Notes under the pieces: generated by a model
Database searches by the model: none
Seen by the model: the letters and a program-made list of their open reading frames with translations, nothing else
What the model was told of the DNA's origin: nothing
Assembly: GCA_902588625.1 (NCBI GenBank)
Contig: CACIPU010000004.1
Coordinates: 1 to 64,000, forward strand
Source: an uncultured Pelagibacteraceae bacterium
GTDB taxonomy: Bacteria > Pseudomonadota > Alphaproteobacteria > Pelagibacterales > Pelagibacteraceae
Length of the DNA stretch: 64,000 bases
Direction: 5' to 3'
Position numbers and translations under genes: made by a program
Shown here: in pieces, positions 49,302 through 59,240 of the stretch
How the letters are laid out: each line of letters begins with the position of its first letter
Position numbering within the stretch: position 1 is the stretch's first letter

Positions 49302-50318
49302 TTATAAACTTAAACATGGACATTTTCTATATTTATTAGGACACATTACTGATGAAACAAAGTTACCTCTTGTTACTTGTTGCAAAACTAACTCAGAAAG
49401 ACCCTTAATAAAATTCTCCTCTATTCCTAATGCTGGTACTCTTTTATAAAAACTGCAACCATTTTTTTCAGCTAATTTCTTATATTCTATATCTAATTCA
49501 ACTAATGTTTCTGAGTGCTCTGAGACAAAGGCAACTGGGACTATAACAATTCCTTTTTTTTCCTTTGAATATTTAATAATTTCATCATCTGTTGACGGGC
49601 CAATCCATTTTAAAGGCCCCACACGACTTTGATAGCTTATTGTGTGATCTAGGTTGTCATTCTTCAACTCTAACATTATTTTTCCAACTGTTTCTTCGAC
49701 TTGCCACTGATAAGGGTCCCCTTTTTTTATTTTAATTTCTGGTAGACCGTGAGCCGAAAATAGTAATTTAAAATTTTTACTTTTTACATTTTGAATTGTT
49801 TTCCTAATTAAATAAACATGAGATTTTATAAAATTATTTTCTGTAGGATAACAACAAATTGTTTTTGTCTTAATATTGAAATTTTCTTTTTTGCACAAAT
49901 CATTCCATTCATTAATAGATGAACCTGAGGTTGCCGCAGAAAATTGCGGATAAAGTGGTAACAATATTATTTCTTCTGGATTAAATTCTTTAACTTTTTT
50001 TATTACATCAGTGGCTCTAGGATGCCAACAACGCATAACAACAAAACATTTATATTTACCTTTTGTTAATAAGCTATTTTCTAAACTCGTTGCTTGTTCT
50101 TGTGTTAATTCAAGTATTGGTGATTTATTTCCAATTTCTCTATAAATATTTTTTGCAATTGGTGCTCTTCTTTTAGAAATAAATTTAGCTAAAGGATATC
50201 TAAAAAATGAAGGAATACTAAGTATTTCAGGATCATTAAATAAATTAAAAAGGAAAGGTTCAACGCTTTCTAATTTATCAGGGCCACCCAAATTGAATAG
50301 AATAACTGCTCTTTTCAT
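49302..50318 (-). CDS. hemH: Ferrochelatase
   Basis: AVILFNLGGPDKLESVEPFLFNLFNDPEI, PLYPQFSAATSGSS, LFSAHGLPE, YQSRVGPLKWIGPSTDD. Confidence 0.95.
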   Translation of the reverse strand: MKRAVILFNLGGPDKLESVEPFLFNLFNDPEILSIPSFFRYPLAKFISKRRAPIAKNIYREIGNKSPILELTQEQATSLENSLLTKGKYKCFVVMRCWHPRATDVIKKVKEFNPEEIILLPLYPQFSAATSGSSINEWNDLCKKENFNIKTKTICCYPTENNFIKSHVYLIRKTIQNVKSKNFKLLFSAHGLPEIKIKKGDPYQWQVEETVGKIMLELKNDNLDHTISYQSRVGPLKWIGPSTDDEIIKYSKEKKGIVIVPVAFVSEHSETLVELDIEYKKLAEKNGCSFYKRVPALGIEENFIKGLSELVLQQVTRGNFVSSVMCPNKYRKCPCLSL

Positions 50319-50321
50319 TTA

Positions 50322-50795
50322 TTAAATAATTTTACAGCTTGCAGATTCGAACCTAATAAATCCTGTGCCTTTTTTAATGTAATTCAAACCTTCAACATGT
50401 TGGTTAATTTGAAGTAATAAAACTCCATATTTGTAATTAGTTTCAAGATCATTGGGATTAAGATTTAAAAATTTTTCAAAAATTTTTTTTGTCTCAATTA
50501 ATTTTCCTTTTTTGGAGGATATACTTGCTAGCATTTTATATATAGCGCAAAGATTATCACTAACAGCAGGATATTTAGGGTTTATTTTATACACTTTTTC
50601 AAATAATTCCCCCGCTTCATTAAAGAGTTTTTTTTGCGCAAACAAACCTCCTAAATAAAAAAGTGATCCCAAATGATTGGGGTTTTCTTTAATTGCATCT
50701 TTATAAAAACTTTCTGCCACTTCAAGATTATTTTTTTTGTGGTTCTCAAACGCATGCTTAAATAATTCTTCAGATGATATTTTTTTTTTATTCAT
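50322..50795 (-). CDS. TPR-repeat protein
   Basis: NHLGSLFYLGGLFAQKKLFNEAGELFEKVYKINPKYPAVSDNLCAIYK. Confidence 0.75.
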   Translation of the reverse strand: MNKKKISSEELFKHAFENHKKNNLEVAESFYKDAIKENPNHLGSLFYLGGLFAQKKLFNEAGELFEKVYKINPKYPAVSDNLCAIYKMLASISSKKGKLIETKKIFEKFLNLNPNDLETNYKYGVLLLQINQHVEGLNYIKKGTGFIRFESASCKII

Positions 50796-50806
50796 ATTTA
50801 TTTAAT

Positions 50807-51403
50807 TTACTTTACTGGGAAATGTAACCATCCTGTAACTATGTATTTTATTCCACTTTTTAAAACCTCGCCCGCATGAGCATGGGTCCATTCAGCTGGC
50901 CAAATTAATGTTTTCCCTACTTCTGGTTTAATCTTTATTTTATAATAATCAAAATTTGTTTTACCTCCATCTTCAACATTATTTAAATAAGTCATGAAAG
51001 CAAAAAGCCTATGTAAAGAATTTAGTGAAGTTCTTTCACAGTGAAGGTGTGAAAAATGATCTCCTGGATTATACTTTTGTACATTAAATACTCCAATATC
51101 AACTTTACTAAAAATAGATTTAACAAAAGGCCATTGTTTTTGATAGTCAACATAACATTTGTGTAACTCATTAAAGTATTCTTTAAAAATATTAAATTGA
51201 GGTTGTTCTAAATTTTTTGGTGTAATAGTAATATCAGTTGTTTTTTTTGCATCTACATTTTTCCCAAGGGTAGTAGTGCCTTCTTTGGATAAATCTTTAT
51301 TTTTTTCAAAAAAAGAAATTATTTCATCACATAGAATTTTATTCTCAATATTCCAACAGCCTATAAAATTAGGTTTTTGATTTTCAATTTCTATTCTTTT
51401 CAT
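50807..51403 (-). CDS. 2OG-Fe(II) oxygenase (prolyl 4-hydroxylase-like)
   Basis: HFSHLHCERTSLNSLHRLFAFMTYLNNVEDGGKTNF..., WPAEWTHAHAGEV. Confidence 0.75.
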   Translation of the reverse strand: MKRIEIENQKPNFIGCWNIENKILCDEIISFFEKNKDLSKEGTTTLGKNVDAKKTTDITITPKNLEQPQFNIFKEYFNELHKCYVDYQKQWPFVKSIFSKVDIGVFNVQKYNPGDHFSHLHCERTSLNSLHRLFAFMTYLNNVEDGGKTNFDYYKIKIKPEVGKTLIWPAEWTHAHAGEVLKSGIKYIVTGWLHFPVK

Positions 51404-51409
51404 TTTCTT

Positions 51410-52420
51410 TTATTTTTTATCTCTCACAGTATTAATAATACACTCGATACTCTCAGGTTTGGTTTCTGGTAAAACTCCATGACCAAGATTAAATATATAT
51501 GGATAATCTCTAAATATATCTAAATATTTTTTTGTATTTTTAATTATATTTTCTTTATTAGTTAATAATATTTTGGGGTCTAGTCCACCTTGTATAGGGA
51601 TATTTTTAAGTTTGTTTTTAACCCACATAGGATTAACTTCGTAATCAATACTAATGCAGTCTGGATTAACTGTTGAACAAAATTCTATATAATTTTCTGC
51701 AATGCCTCTTGGGAAACAAATTGTCGGTATTTTTTTGGATTTAACGTGTTCAACAATTTTTAAAGTTGGAATGAAACAATAGTTCGGAAGCTCCTTTTTT
51801 GGTAACAATCCAGCCCAAGAATCAAATATTTGTATTATGTTTGCTCCAGCCTCAATTTGTTTATCGATATGTAAACATATTATCTCCTCTACTTTATTTA
51901 ATAATCTATTAATTAAATATTTATCTTTATTTATTTTATCAAAATTAAAATTATTTTTAGGTGACTGTTTATTGAGCATATATAATAATAAGGTCCATGG
52001 CGCCCCAACAAAACCTATAAGATTTTTTCCTTTTATATTTTTTTTAACTTTTTCTATACCTTTATAAACAGGTAATAATTTCTGTACAAAATCTACAGGG
52101 TCAGTATTAATTATTTTATCAAGATTAACATCGCCAAGGAAGGGACCAAATCCTTTTTTAAATTCAACTTTTTGGCCAAGGCCATATGGTATCATTAATA
52201 TATCAGAAAAAATTATTGCAGCATCAATATCAAATCTTTTTAGTGGTTGAATTGTTATTTCATTAACTAGTTTTGGATTTAAACAAAGTTTAATAAAATC
52301 CGTATTGACTTTTCTAATTTTTCTGAATTCAGGTAGATACCTTCCAGCTTGTCTCATAAACCATATAGGAACATAAGATGTATCTTTATTTAGAATGCAG
52401 TTCTTTAATGTATCTTTCAT
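51410..52420 (-). CDS. hemE: Uroporphyrinogen decarboxylase
   Basis: VPIWFMRQAGRYLPEFR, FSDILMIPYGLGQ, FVGAPWTLLLYML, NLGHGVLPETKPE. Confidence 0.97.
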   Translation of the reverse strand: MKDTLKNCILNKDTSYVPIWFMRQAGRYLPEFRKIRKVNTDFIKLCLNPKLVNEITIQPLKRFDIDAAIIFSDILMIPYGLGQKVEFKKGFGPFLGDVNLDKIINTDPVDFVQKLLPVYKGIEKVKKNIKGKNLIGFVGAPWTLLLYMLNKQSPKNNFNFDKINKDKYLINRLLNKVEEIICLHIDKQIEAGANIIQIFDSWAGLLPKKELPNYCFIPTLKIVEHVKSKKIPTICFPRGIAENYIEFCSTVNPDCISIDYEVNPMWVKNKLKNIPIQGGLDPKILLTNKENIIKNTKKYLDIFRDYPYIFNLGHGVLPETKPESIECIINTVRDKK

Positions 52421-52429
52421 TAATATATT

Positions 52430-52699
52430 ATATAAATAAGTTAATTGTATTATTAGGCTATGTTAATAACGGTATTAATTAGTTGTGTACAGGTTATCCA
52501 TAAAAACTGTTAATAATTTATATTATAAATTATTGATTTAATTACATATATTATAATTTATTAATTTTTTATAATAATTTGTTTATATTTTATTAACGTA
52601 TATAACTTGTCTAAATTATTGTTGATTTTATTTAACAACATTAGTTATTTTAAAAAATATTATGAATAATCTTATTATTAATTATTTATTAACAGTATT
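52430..52699. other. Candidate chromosomal replication origin (oriC)
   Basis: Long non-coding, extremely AT-rich interval between divergent hemE and PPSRP; one near-consensus DnaA box ttatccata at 52494-52502; surrounded by parAB-rsmG-mnmG-mnmE-rho-hem and maf-aroE-coaE-dnaQ. Confidence 0.55.
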
Positions 52700-53518
52700 A
52701 TGAACAATGTTTACCAGGTTTATCAAGTATCAGATTCAACCGGAGAGACTTTAGATAGAATATTTTTAGCTATAAAAGCACAATTTTCTAACTTTGATTG
52801 TAAAACAATCCATTATTCTTTTACACGGACTGAAAATCAAATAGATAAAATTATATCTAAGTCAAAAAATGAAAATAATGTAATTATTTTATATACTATC
52901 GTAGATAAAAAATTAGCAAAATATATGTATGAAATATCCAAAAAAAATAATATTCCAAGTTTTGAAGTGTTGGGCGGCTTGATATCAGACTTTTCAAAAC
53001 TACTAAATCAAGAAGCCAGCCGCAAACCAAGCGGTCAACATATATTAGACGAGGAATATTATAAAAGGATTGAAGCTGTTCAATTTACAATAGCACACGA
53101 TGATGGAAAAATTATATCTGATATTAATAAATCTGATATAGTTTTAGTTGGAGTAAGCAGAACGAGCAAAACACCCACATCTATCTACTTAGCAAATAGA
53201 GGTTATAAGGTAACCAATATACCTCTTATTCCTGGGAAAGAATTGTCTAATCAAATTATAGAAGAAACTAAAAACACTTGCGTTGTTGGACTTACTTGTG
53301 ACCCAACTAGATTGTTAGATGTTCGAAGAAACAGAATTCAGTCTATGAATGAAGATAGAGCAAGTGACTATACAGATGAGAAAAATATTTTAAATGAGCT
53401 GGAAAATTCAAAAAAATTATTTAAAAAATATAATTGGCCAATAATAGATGTTACAAGAAAATCTGTGGAAGAAACAGCCGCCTCTCTAATAAAAATTCTA
53501 GACATTATGAATTCTTAA
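52700..53518 (+). CDS. Pyruvate, phosphate dikinase regulatory protein (PPSRP, kinase/pyrophosphorylase)
   Basis: YQVSDSTGETLDRIF, RKPSGQHILDEEYYKRIEAVQFTIAHDDG, VGVSRTSKTPTSIYLANRG. Confidence 0.93.
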   Translation: MNNVYQVYQVSDSTGETLDRIFLAIKAQFSNFDCKTIHYSFTRTENQIDKIISKSKNENNVIILYTIVDKKLAKYMYEISKKNNIPSFEVLGGLISDFSKLLNQEASRKPSGQHILDEEYYKRIEAVQFTIAHDDGKIISDINKSDIVLVGVSRTSKTPTSIYLANRGYKVTNIPLIPGKELSNQIIEETKNTCVVGLTCDPTRLLDVRRNRIQSMNEDRASDYTDEKNILNELENSKKLFKKYNWPIIDVTRKSVEETAASLIKILDIMNS

Positions 53519-54105
53519 TGACCGATAAAATTATACTTGCATCAAAAAGTGGGGTGAGAAAAAAAATTTTAGAGAACAATGATATCGTTTGTGAAGTCAT
53601 TCCAGCTAATATCGATGAAGACCAAGTAAAAGAGGCACTGCTTACTGAAAAAGCTTCACCAAGTATAATATCTAAAAATTTAGCTGAATTGAAAGCGAAT
53701 AAAATAAGTCAAAAAAAATTAGACCATTTAGTTTTAGGAGCCGATAGCGTTATTGATTTAAATGGTGAACTCATTTCAAAACCAAAAAGTAGGGGTGAGG
53801 CTTTAGATATATTGAAAAAGTTAAATGGAAAAAAACATCAATTAATAAGTTCAGTTTGTATTTCTAAAAACGGCTCTATGATCTGGCATTATACAGAAGA
53901 TTCAAATTTAACAATGAAAGAACTAAATTTAGACGAAATTAAATCATATTTATCAAAGATAAAAGATAAAGAATTATATGCGTACGGAGTTTATCAAATC
54001 GAGGCAGATGGAAGGTCTTTATTTTCAAAAATAGAAGGAGATGAAAATACAATTATGGGACTACCAGTTAAAAAAATAATGGAATATTTAAATACATTAA
54101 AATGA
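53518..54105 (+). CDS. maf: Maf-family nucleotide pyrophosphatase; start refined to ATG at 53518
   Basis: IILASKSGVRKKIL, VIPANIDED, LGADSVIDLNGELISKPKSRGEALDIL, GVYQIEADG. Confidence 0.92.
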   Translation: MTDKIILASKSGVRKKILENNDIVCEVIPANIDEDQVKEALLTEKASPSIISKNLAELKANKISQKKLDHLVLGADSVIDLNGELISKPKSRGEALDILKKLNGKKHQLISSVCISKNGSMIWHYTEDSNLTMKELNLDEIKSYLSKIKDKELYAYGVYQIEADGRSLFSKIEGDENTIMGLPVKKIMEYLNTLK

Positions 54106-54914
54106 AAAAATATTTAGTTATAGGAAATCCAATTGAACATAGTTTATCACCTAAACTTCATAATCATTGGTTTAGGGAAAACAATATAGATGCAATATAT
54201 GAAAAAAAGTTCGTCAACAAAGTCGACCTTAAAGATATCATTAATCAAGTTAGGGAAGGCAAAATTGCTGGAATAAATGTTACCGTTCCTTTTAAAAAAG
54301 AAGTAATTTCTTATTTAGATAAACTAACTTTAGATGCTGAATCCACACAGTCAGTCAATACAATTTTATTAGCTAATGATAAAATTGTTGGTCACAATAC
54401 CGATATAGGTGGATTTGAAAGTGCCATCAAAGATACAAAGTACAATTTTGTAGGAAAAAAAATTTTAATCCTAGGAGCTGGAGGCGTTACACCATCAATA
54501 ATTTTTGCACTATACAAGATGAAAGTATCTAGCATTATACTGTCTAATAGAACTAAAGCAAAAGCTGAACACTTAAAAAATTTTTATAATCCTATAATGG
54601 TTGAAGAGAATGGTTGGAAAAAGATAAGGGTAGTTGATTGGGGAGAAATACCCGAATTTGATATGGTTATTAATACAACTAGCGTAGGTTTAAAAAATGA
54701 TCAAAAGTTAAATTTGGACTTTTCTAAAATTGGCAAAGGTAAATTTTTCTATGACGTTATTTATAATCCTAAAGAAACAAATTTTTTAAAAACAGGAAAA
54801 GATTTAGGTAACAAAACCGAAAATGGAAAAAAAATGTTCATTTACCAAGCAGCAGGGGCCTTTAAAATTTGGCACGATATTTTACCAAAAATTAATGAAA
54901 GCTTACTAAATTAA
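54102..54914 (+). CDS. aroE: Shikimate dehydrogenase
   Basis: VIGNPIEHSLSPKLHNHWF, GINVTVPFKKEV, GHNTDIGGFESAI, ILGAGGVTPSI. Confidence 0.95.
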   Translation: MKKYLVIGNPIEHSLSPKLHNHWFRENNIDAIYEKKFVNKVDLKDIINQVREGKIAGINVTVPFKKEVISYLDKLTLDAESTQSVNTILLANDKIVGHNTDIGGFESAIKDTKYNFVGKKILILGAGGVTPSIIFALYKMKVSSIILSNRTKAKAEHLKNFYNPIMVEENGWKKIRVVDWGEIPEFDMVINTTSVGLKNDQKLNLDFSKIGKGKFFYDVIYNPKETNFLKTGKDLGNKTENGKKMFIYQAAGAFKIWHDILPKINESLLN

Positions 54915-55492
54915 TGATTAGAATTGGTATAGTTGGGGACATTGGTTCAGGTAAAAGTTATGTGGCAAAACAATTTGATTATCCAGTTTTTAATGCAGAT
55001 CTGGAAGTTTCTAAACTATATAATAATGATAGAAAAATTTATATTAAACTTAAAAAAGCGCTTCCTAGTTATATAATTTCATATCCAATTAAAAAAAATA
55101 AACTTACGGAAGCAATTTTATCAAATATTAAAAATTTAAAAAAAATTAATAAAGTAGTTCACCCTTTAATTAGGAAAAAAATGAATAATTTTTTGAAAAA
55201 AAATAAAATGAAAAAAATAGTAATTTTAGATATTCCTTTATTTTTGGAGAATAAACTAAATAAGAAAAATGATATTATTCTTTTTGTTGATGCAAAGAAA
55301 AAACAAATTGAAAAAAGACTTAAAAAGAGAAAAAATTTTAATCCTGGAATTGTTAAAAAATTGAAAAAATTTCAACTTCCTTTAGAAATAAAAAGAAAAA
55401 AATCTAGTTATATTCTAATAAATAATTTTACAAACATTTCTGTTAAAAAAAATGTTAAAAAGCTAGTAAAGAAAATTTTATTAAATGCTTGA
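54914..55492 (+). CDS. coaE: Dephospho-CoA kinase
   Basis: IGIVGDIGSGKSYVAKQF, VFNADLEVSKLY, VILDIPLFLE. Confidence 0.92.
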   Translation: MIRIGIVGDIGSGKSYVAKQFDYPVFNADLEVSKLYNNDRKIYIKLKKALPSYIISYPIKKNKLTEAILSNIKNLKKINKVVHPLIRKKMNNFLKKNKMKKIVILDIPLFLENKLNKKNDIILFVDAKKKQIEKRLKKRKNFNPGIVKKLKKFQLPLEIKRKKSSYILINNFTNISVKKNVKKLVKKILLNA

Positions 55493-56159
55493 AGTAATAT
55501 TAGACACAGAAACTACAGGTTTATCTATTTCCGAAAAACATAAAATAGTAGAAATAGGATGTGTTGAATTAAAAAATCAAATACCCACTAAAAAAATCTT
55601 TCACGCTTATATAAATCCAAATAGAAAAGTTTCAGATGAAGCATTCAAAGTACATGGTTATTCCGATAAGTTTCTAAATGATAAAAAAACTTTTAAAGAA
55701 ATTTCAGATGATTTTTTAAGTTTTATAAAAGATAAAAAATTAATTATACACAATGCATCATTTGATTTGTCTTTTCTTAATTACGAACTAAGTTTAATAG
55801 ACAAAAAAAAAATTAATAAAGAATATGTTGTAGATACATTAGATCTAGCAAGAGCAAAATTTCCAGGATCTCAAAATTCATTAGACGCACTTTGTAAACG
55901 TTTTAATATTGATAACTCTAGGAGGGAAAAACATAGTGCTTTAGTAGACTGTGAACTTTTAAAAGAAGTTTATATTAATCTTTTAGACCAAAAAGAACCC
56001 AAATTAAATTTAGAAAACAATGAAGTAATAAATCTTAGCTCAAATAACAAAACTCTAGGGAAAAATATAAAAAGAAAAGTAATTAAAATTAGTTCCAATG
56101 AATTAGAGAGTCATAAAAAATATTTAAAAAGCAGCCTTTCTAAAAATTATTATAGTTAA
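55485..56159 (+). CDS. dnaQ: DNA polymerase III epsilon subunit
   Basis: VILDTETTGLSISEKHKIVEIGCVEL, HNASFDLSFLNYEL, KHSALVDCELL. Confidence 0.95.
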   Translation: MLEVILDTETTGLSISEKHKIVEIGCVELKNQIPTKKIFHAYINPNRKVSDEAFKVHGYSDKFLNDKKTFKEISDDFLSFIKDKKLIIHNASFDLSFLNYELSLIDKKKINKEYVVDTLDLARAKFPGSQNSLDALCKRFNIDNSRREKHSALVDCELLKEVYINLLDQKEPKLNLENNEVINLSSNNKTLGKNIKRKVIKISSNELESHKKYLKSSLSKNYYS

Positions 56160-56166
56160 AAAAATA

Positions 56167-56241
56167 TGGAGCGGGTCAAGGGAATCGAACCCTCTACCTA
56201 ATCGTTGGCAACGATTCGCTCTACCAATGAGCTAGACCCGC
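56167..56241 (-). tRNA. tRNA-Gly (GCC), CCA encoded
   Basis: Reverse complement gcgggtctagctcattggtagagcgaatcgttgccaacgattaggtagagggttcgattcccttgacccgctcca folds as cloverleaf; loop TTGCCAA. Confidence 0.95.
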
Positions 56242-56291
56242 TAAATGGTCTGGATATTATTAATCAAGGCTAACTTAAAGGTCAAGAAATA

Positions 56292-57716
56292 TTAGTCAGC
56301 AACATAAACTGATATACCTCTTTTATTAAGATCTATATCAAACTTTTTATGCAAAGGGGGAAACGCTCTTTGTTGGCAATCCATACGATCACAAGTCCTA
56401 CAATTTACACCTATTGGTGTTTCAGTTTTTTTATCATTTAAATTTAGAGAATCGGCATATACAAAATCTTTTGCATACTTTGCTTGGCAACCAAGACCTA
56501 TTGATAACAAGCTTTTAAACATTCCATGTTTGCCAACTCCTTTTTCTACAGTTCTCGCAATACAAACATATTTTTCACCGTTAGGCATTTTTGAAACTGC
56601 TGCATTAATTTTTCCTGGCATAGTGAATGCTGCATAAATATTCCATCTTGGGCAAGCACCACCATAACGAGGTATCTCTATACCTGATAAGGAGAACCTT
56701 TTAGATATATTCCCCGCAACATCAGCTCTTAACATATGAAATGGGATTCCTTTCATTTTAGGATTTTGCAAACATGTAATTCTATGGGCAACCTGTTCGA
56801 ATGAAGTAGCAAAGGTATTTTGCAGAAGCTCTACATCATATCTTTGTTTAATACATTCTTCAAAAAAAGGCTGATATGGCATAATTATTGCTGCTCCTGT
56901 ATAATTTAGTAATGCAACTTTAGACAATTTTTTTGACTCTTCAGTAGGAAAAGAAAAGGATTTCAAATATTCATCAATAATTTCATTAGCTTCCAATTGA
57001 GCTACTTGTGCGGCTGCAAATAGTTTTTTAGTTTCTAAGGATAAATAATCAGATAAAACAAAATTTTTTGTGTCAGGGTAAAATTGTTTAGTAAAAGGTT
57101 TGTTCTCATCAGGAACAACATCTTTAACATTGATATTGTGATTATTTACCAAGTATTCACAAATTGATGAGTAACCAGCTCTATTGTTTGTTTGAATTTT
57201 ATGAAATGTATTAGTTGCAAAGTCTTCTAATTTTGGAAAGTAATTTTCATTCTCTTGAATAAAATCTGAGACTACTTCACCTGGAAAAGAGTTTTTTCTG
57301 CTATCAATAAATTTACCTGATATGTTTTCTACTTTACTAACTATATCCTGGTTTTTTTTTTTATAATTATCTCCAAGCTTAACTAATGCTTTTGCAATTG
57401 ATGGATTGGTGTTTATTAGTTCTTTGACGTCAAAATTTGTTATATCTAAATTTTCGAATAAATTATCACCAAGCAAGTCCATTAAATTTTGATACAAATT
57501 TGTGTCTATTTTTTTTGATATATCTGACACATCGACATTAAGTTCATTTGAAATTTTCAAAAGTAGATCTAAATCTATTTTACGTTTACCACTTTCCATT
57601 AAGTTGAGATATGTTGGTGATATAGCTAGTTTTTTAGATAAATTTGCTTGAGTAATTTGTAATTTTTTTCTCTTAGCCTTTATTTTGTGGCCAATTTGTT
57701 GATCTATTTGATTCAT
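56292..57716 (-). CDS. XRE-family regulator with ImmA/IrrE-like and C-terminal Cys-rich domain (RamB/ScfR/PccR type)
   Basis: N-terminal HTH IGHKIKAKRKKLQITQANLSKKLAISPTYLNLMESGKRKID; FEQVAHRITCLQNP; CRTCDRMDCQQRAFPPLHKK; divergent from aceA. Confidence 0.88.
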   Translation of the reverse strand: MNQIDQQIGHKIKAKRKKLQITQANLSKKLAISPTYLNLMESGKRKIDLDLLLKISNELNVDVSDISKKIDTNLYQNLMDLLGDNLFENLDITNFDVKELINTNPSIAKALVKLGDNYKKKNQDIVSKVENISGKFIDSRKNSFPGEVVSDFIQENENYFPKLEDFATNTFHKIQTNNRAGYSSICEYLVNNHNINVKDVVPDENKPFTKQFYPDTKNFVLSDYLSLETKKLFAAAQVAQLEANEIIDEYLKSFSFPTEESKKLSKVALLNYTGAAIIMPYQPFFEECIKQRYDVELLQNTFATSFEQVAHRITCLQNPKMKGIPFHMLRADVAGNISKRFSLSGIEIPRYGGACPRWNIYAAFTMPGKINAAVSKMPNGEKYVCIARTVEKGVGKHGMFKSLLSIGLGCQAKYAKDFVYADSLNLNDKKTETPIGVNCRTCDRMDCQQRAFPPLHKKFDIDLNKRGISVYVAD

Positions 57717-57807
57717 ATTTACAACATTTACATATATAATATATTTTATTTACAAATATTTACAAGCAAAATCAACAAAAATATTGCATTATTAAATATT
57801 TGTAAAT
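57717..57807. promoter_or_regulatory. Candidate multi-site operator in regulator-aceA divergent region
   Basis: ATTTACAA at 57717-57724, 57748-57755, 57758-57765 and inverted TTGTAAAT at 57800-57807. Confidence 0.5.
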
Positions 57808-57818
57808 ATAGTAAATTT

Positions 57819-57950
57819 ATGAACAAGTTAACTGATCCAAATAATCGAATTATGATAGATCGATCTTCTGATAAAGGTTTGTATGTTAATGATGATGATC
57901 AAGATTGGGGCAGCGCAGGCATGAACAACGTTCAAGAAGATTCAGAGTAA
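57819..57950 (+). CDS. Putative 43-aa small protein upstream of isocitrate lyase
   Basis: ATG at 57819 in frame with listed [46 protein letters not shown]; ends just before aceA start. Confidence 0.45.
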   Translation: MNKLTDPNNRIMIDRSSDKGLYVNDDDQDWGSAGMNNVQEDSE

Positions 57951-57958
57951 AATTAATA

Positions 57959-59233
57959 ATGAAATCTGGAAATGTTTCTTTTGACCTAAAAAGATTTGTA
58001 GGAATAAAAAGAGACTATTCAAAAGAGGATGTTGAAAAACTTAAAGGAACATTTAATATTGCATATACTCTTTGCAAATCACAATCAGAAAAACTTTGGA
58101 ATTTATTAAATACAGAGTCTTATGTAAATACCCTTGGTTCATTATCTGGAAACCAAGCAGTACAGCACGCTAAAGCAGGCTTAAAAGCAATATATTTAAG
58201 TGGTTGGCAAGTAGCGGCTGATGCTAACAGTGCTGGCGAAATGTACCCAGATCAAAGTCTATATCCTTACGATAGTGCTCCTAAATTAGTTGAAGCAATG
58301 AATAATGCATTAATTAGAGCAGATCAAATTCAACATATGGAAAGTTCTGAAGGTAAAATTAATAAAAATGATAAAATAGATTATAAAATGCCTATCATAG
58401 CTGATGGAGAAGCTGGATTTGGCGGACCCTTAAACGTTTTCGAATTGACAAAGAAATTTATAAAGGCTGGAGCTGCTGGAGTGCATTTTGAAGATCAGTT
58501 AGCGTCGGAAAAAAAATGTGGTCATATGGGTGGAAAAGTTTTAGTGCCCACACAAACCATGATTAAAAATCTTAAATCTGCTAGGCTTGCTGCAGATATA
58601 ATGGAAGTTCCATTAATTATCTTAGCAAGAACTGATGCAAATGCAGCAAAACTTATAACAAGCGATATAGACGAAAATGATAAGCCTTTCCTAACTGGAA
58701 AAAGATCTCCCGAAGGATTTTATTATGTGAAAGAAGGGTTAGACCAAGCTATATCAAGAGGATTAGCTTATGCACCTTATTGTGATTTACTTTGGTGTGA
58801 AACAGCAAAACCAAATCTAGAAGAAGCTAGAAATTTTGCTACCGCTATTCACAAAAAATTTCCTGGTAAATTATTAGCCTATAATTGTTCACCTTCATTT
58901 AACTGGAAAAAAAATCTGTCCGACAAAGAAATTGAGATATTCCAAAAGGAAATTGGCAATATGGGTTACAAATTTCAATTTATAACACTAGCAGGTTTCC
59001 ATGCTCAAAATTATGCAATTTTTGATCTAGCTAAAAAATATAAGCAGTATGGGATGTCAGCTTATTCAAGATTACAACAGAAAGAGTTTGATAGTGAAAA
59101 AGAAGGATATACTGCTACAAAACATCAAAGGGAGGTAGGAACTTCATATTTTGATGCTATATCAAATGCTATAACTTCCGGTGAAAGTTCCACAACAGCA
59201 ATGAAAGATTCAACTGAAACAGATCAATTCTAA
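57959..59233 (+). CDS. aceA: Isocitrate lyase; start refined to ATG at 57959
   Basis: [78 protein letters not shown] (KKCGH). Confidence 0.96.
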   Translation: MKSGNVSFDLKRFVGIKRDYSKEDVEKLKGTFNIAYTLCKSQSEKLWNLLNTESYVNTLGSLSGNQAVQHAKAGLKAIYLSGWQVAADANSAGEMYPDQSLYPYDSAPKLVEAMNNALIRADQIQHMESSEGKINKNDKIDYKMPIIADGEAGFGGPLNVFELTKKFIKAGAAGVHFEDQLASEKKCGHMGGKVLVPTQTMIKNLKSARLAADIMEVPLIILARTDANAAKLITSDIDENDKPFLTGKRSPEGFYYVKEGLDQAISRGLAYAPYCDLLWCETAKPNLEEARNFATAIHKKFPGKLLAYNCSPSFNWKKNLSDKEIEIFQKEIGNMGYKFQFITLAGFHAQNYAIFDLAKKYKQYGMSAYSRLQQKEFDSEKEGYTATKHQREVGTSYFDAISNAITSGESSTTAMKDSTETDQF

Positions 59234-59240
59234 ATTAGAA

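Noticed and set aside
52460-52480. Possible CtrA box in the oriC candidate (ttaataacggtattaa)
   Set aside because: Spacing between TTAA half-sites is 8 nt rather than the canonical 7, and TTAA is frequent by chance in this composition.
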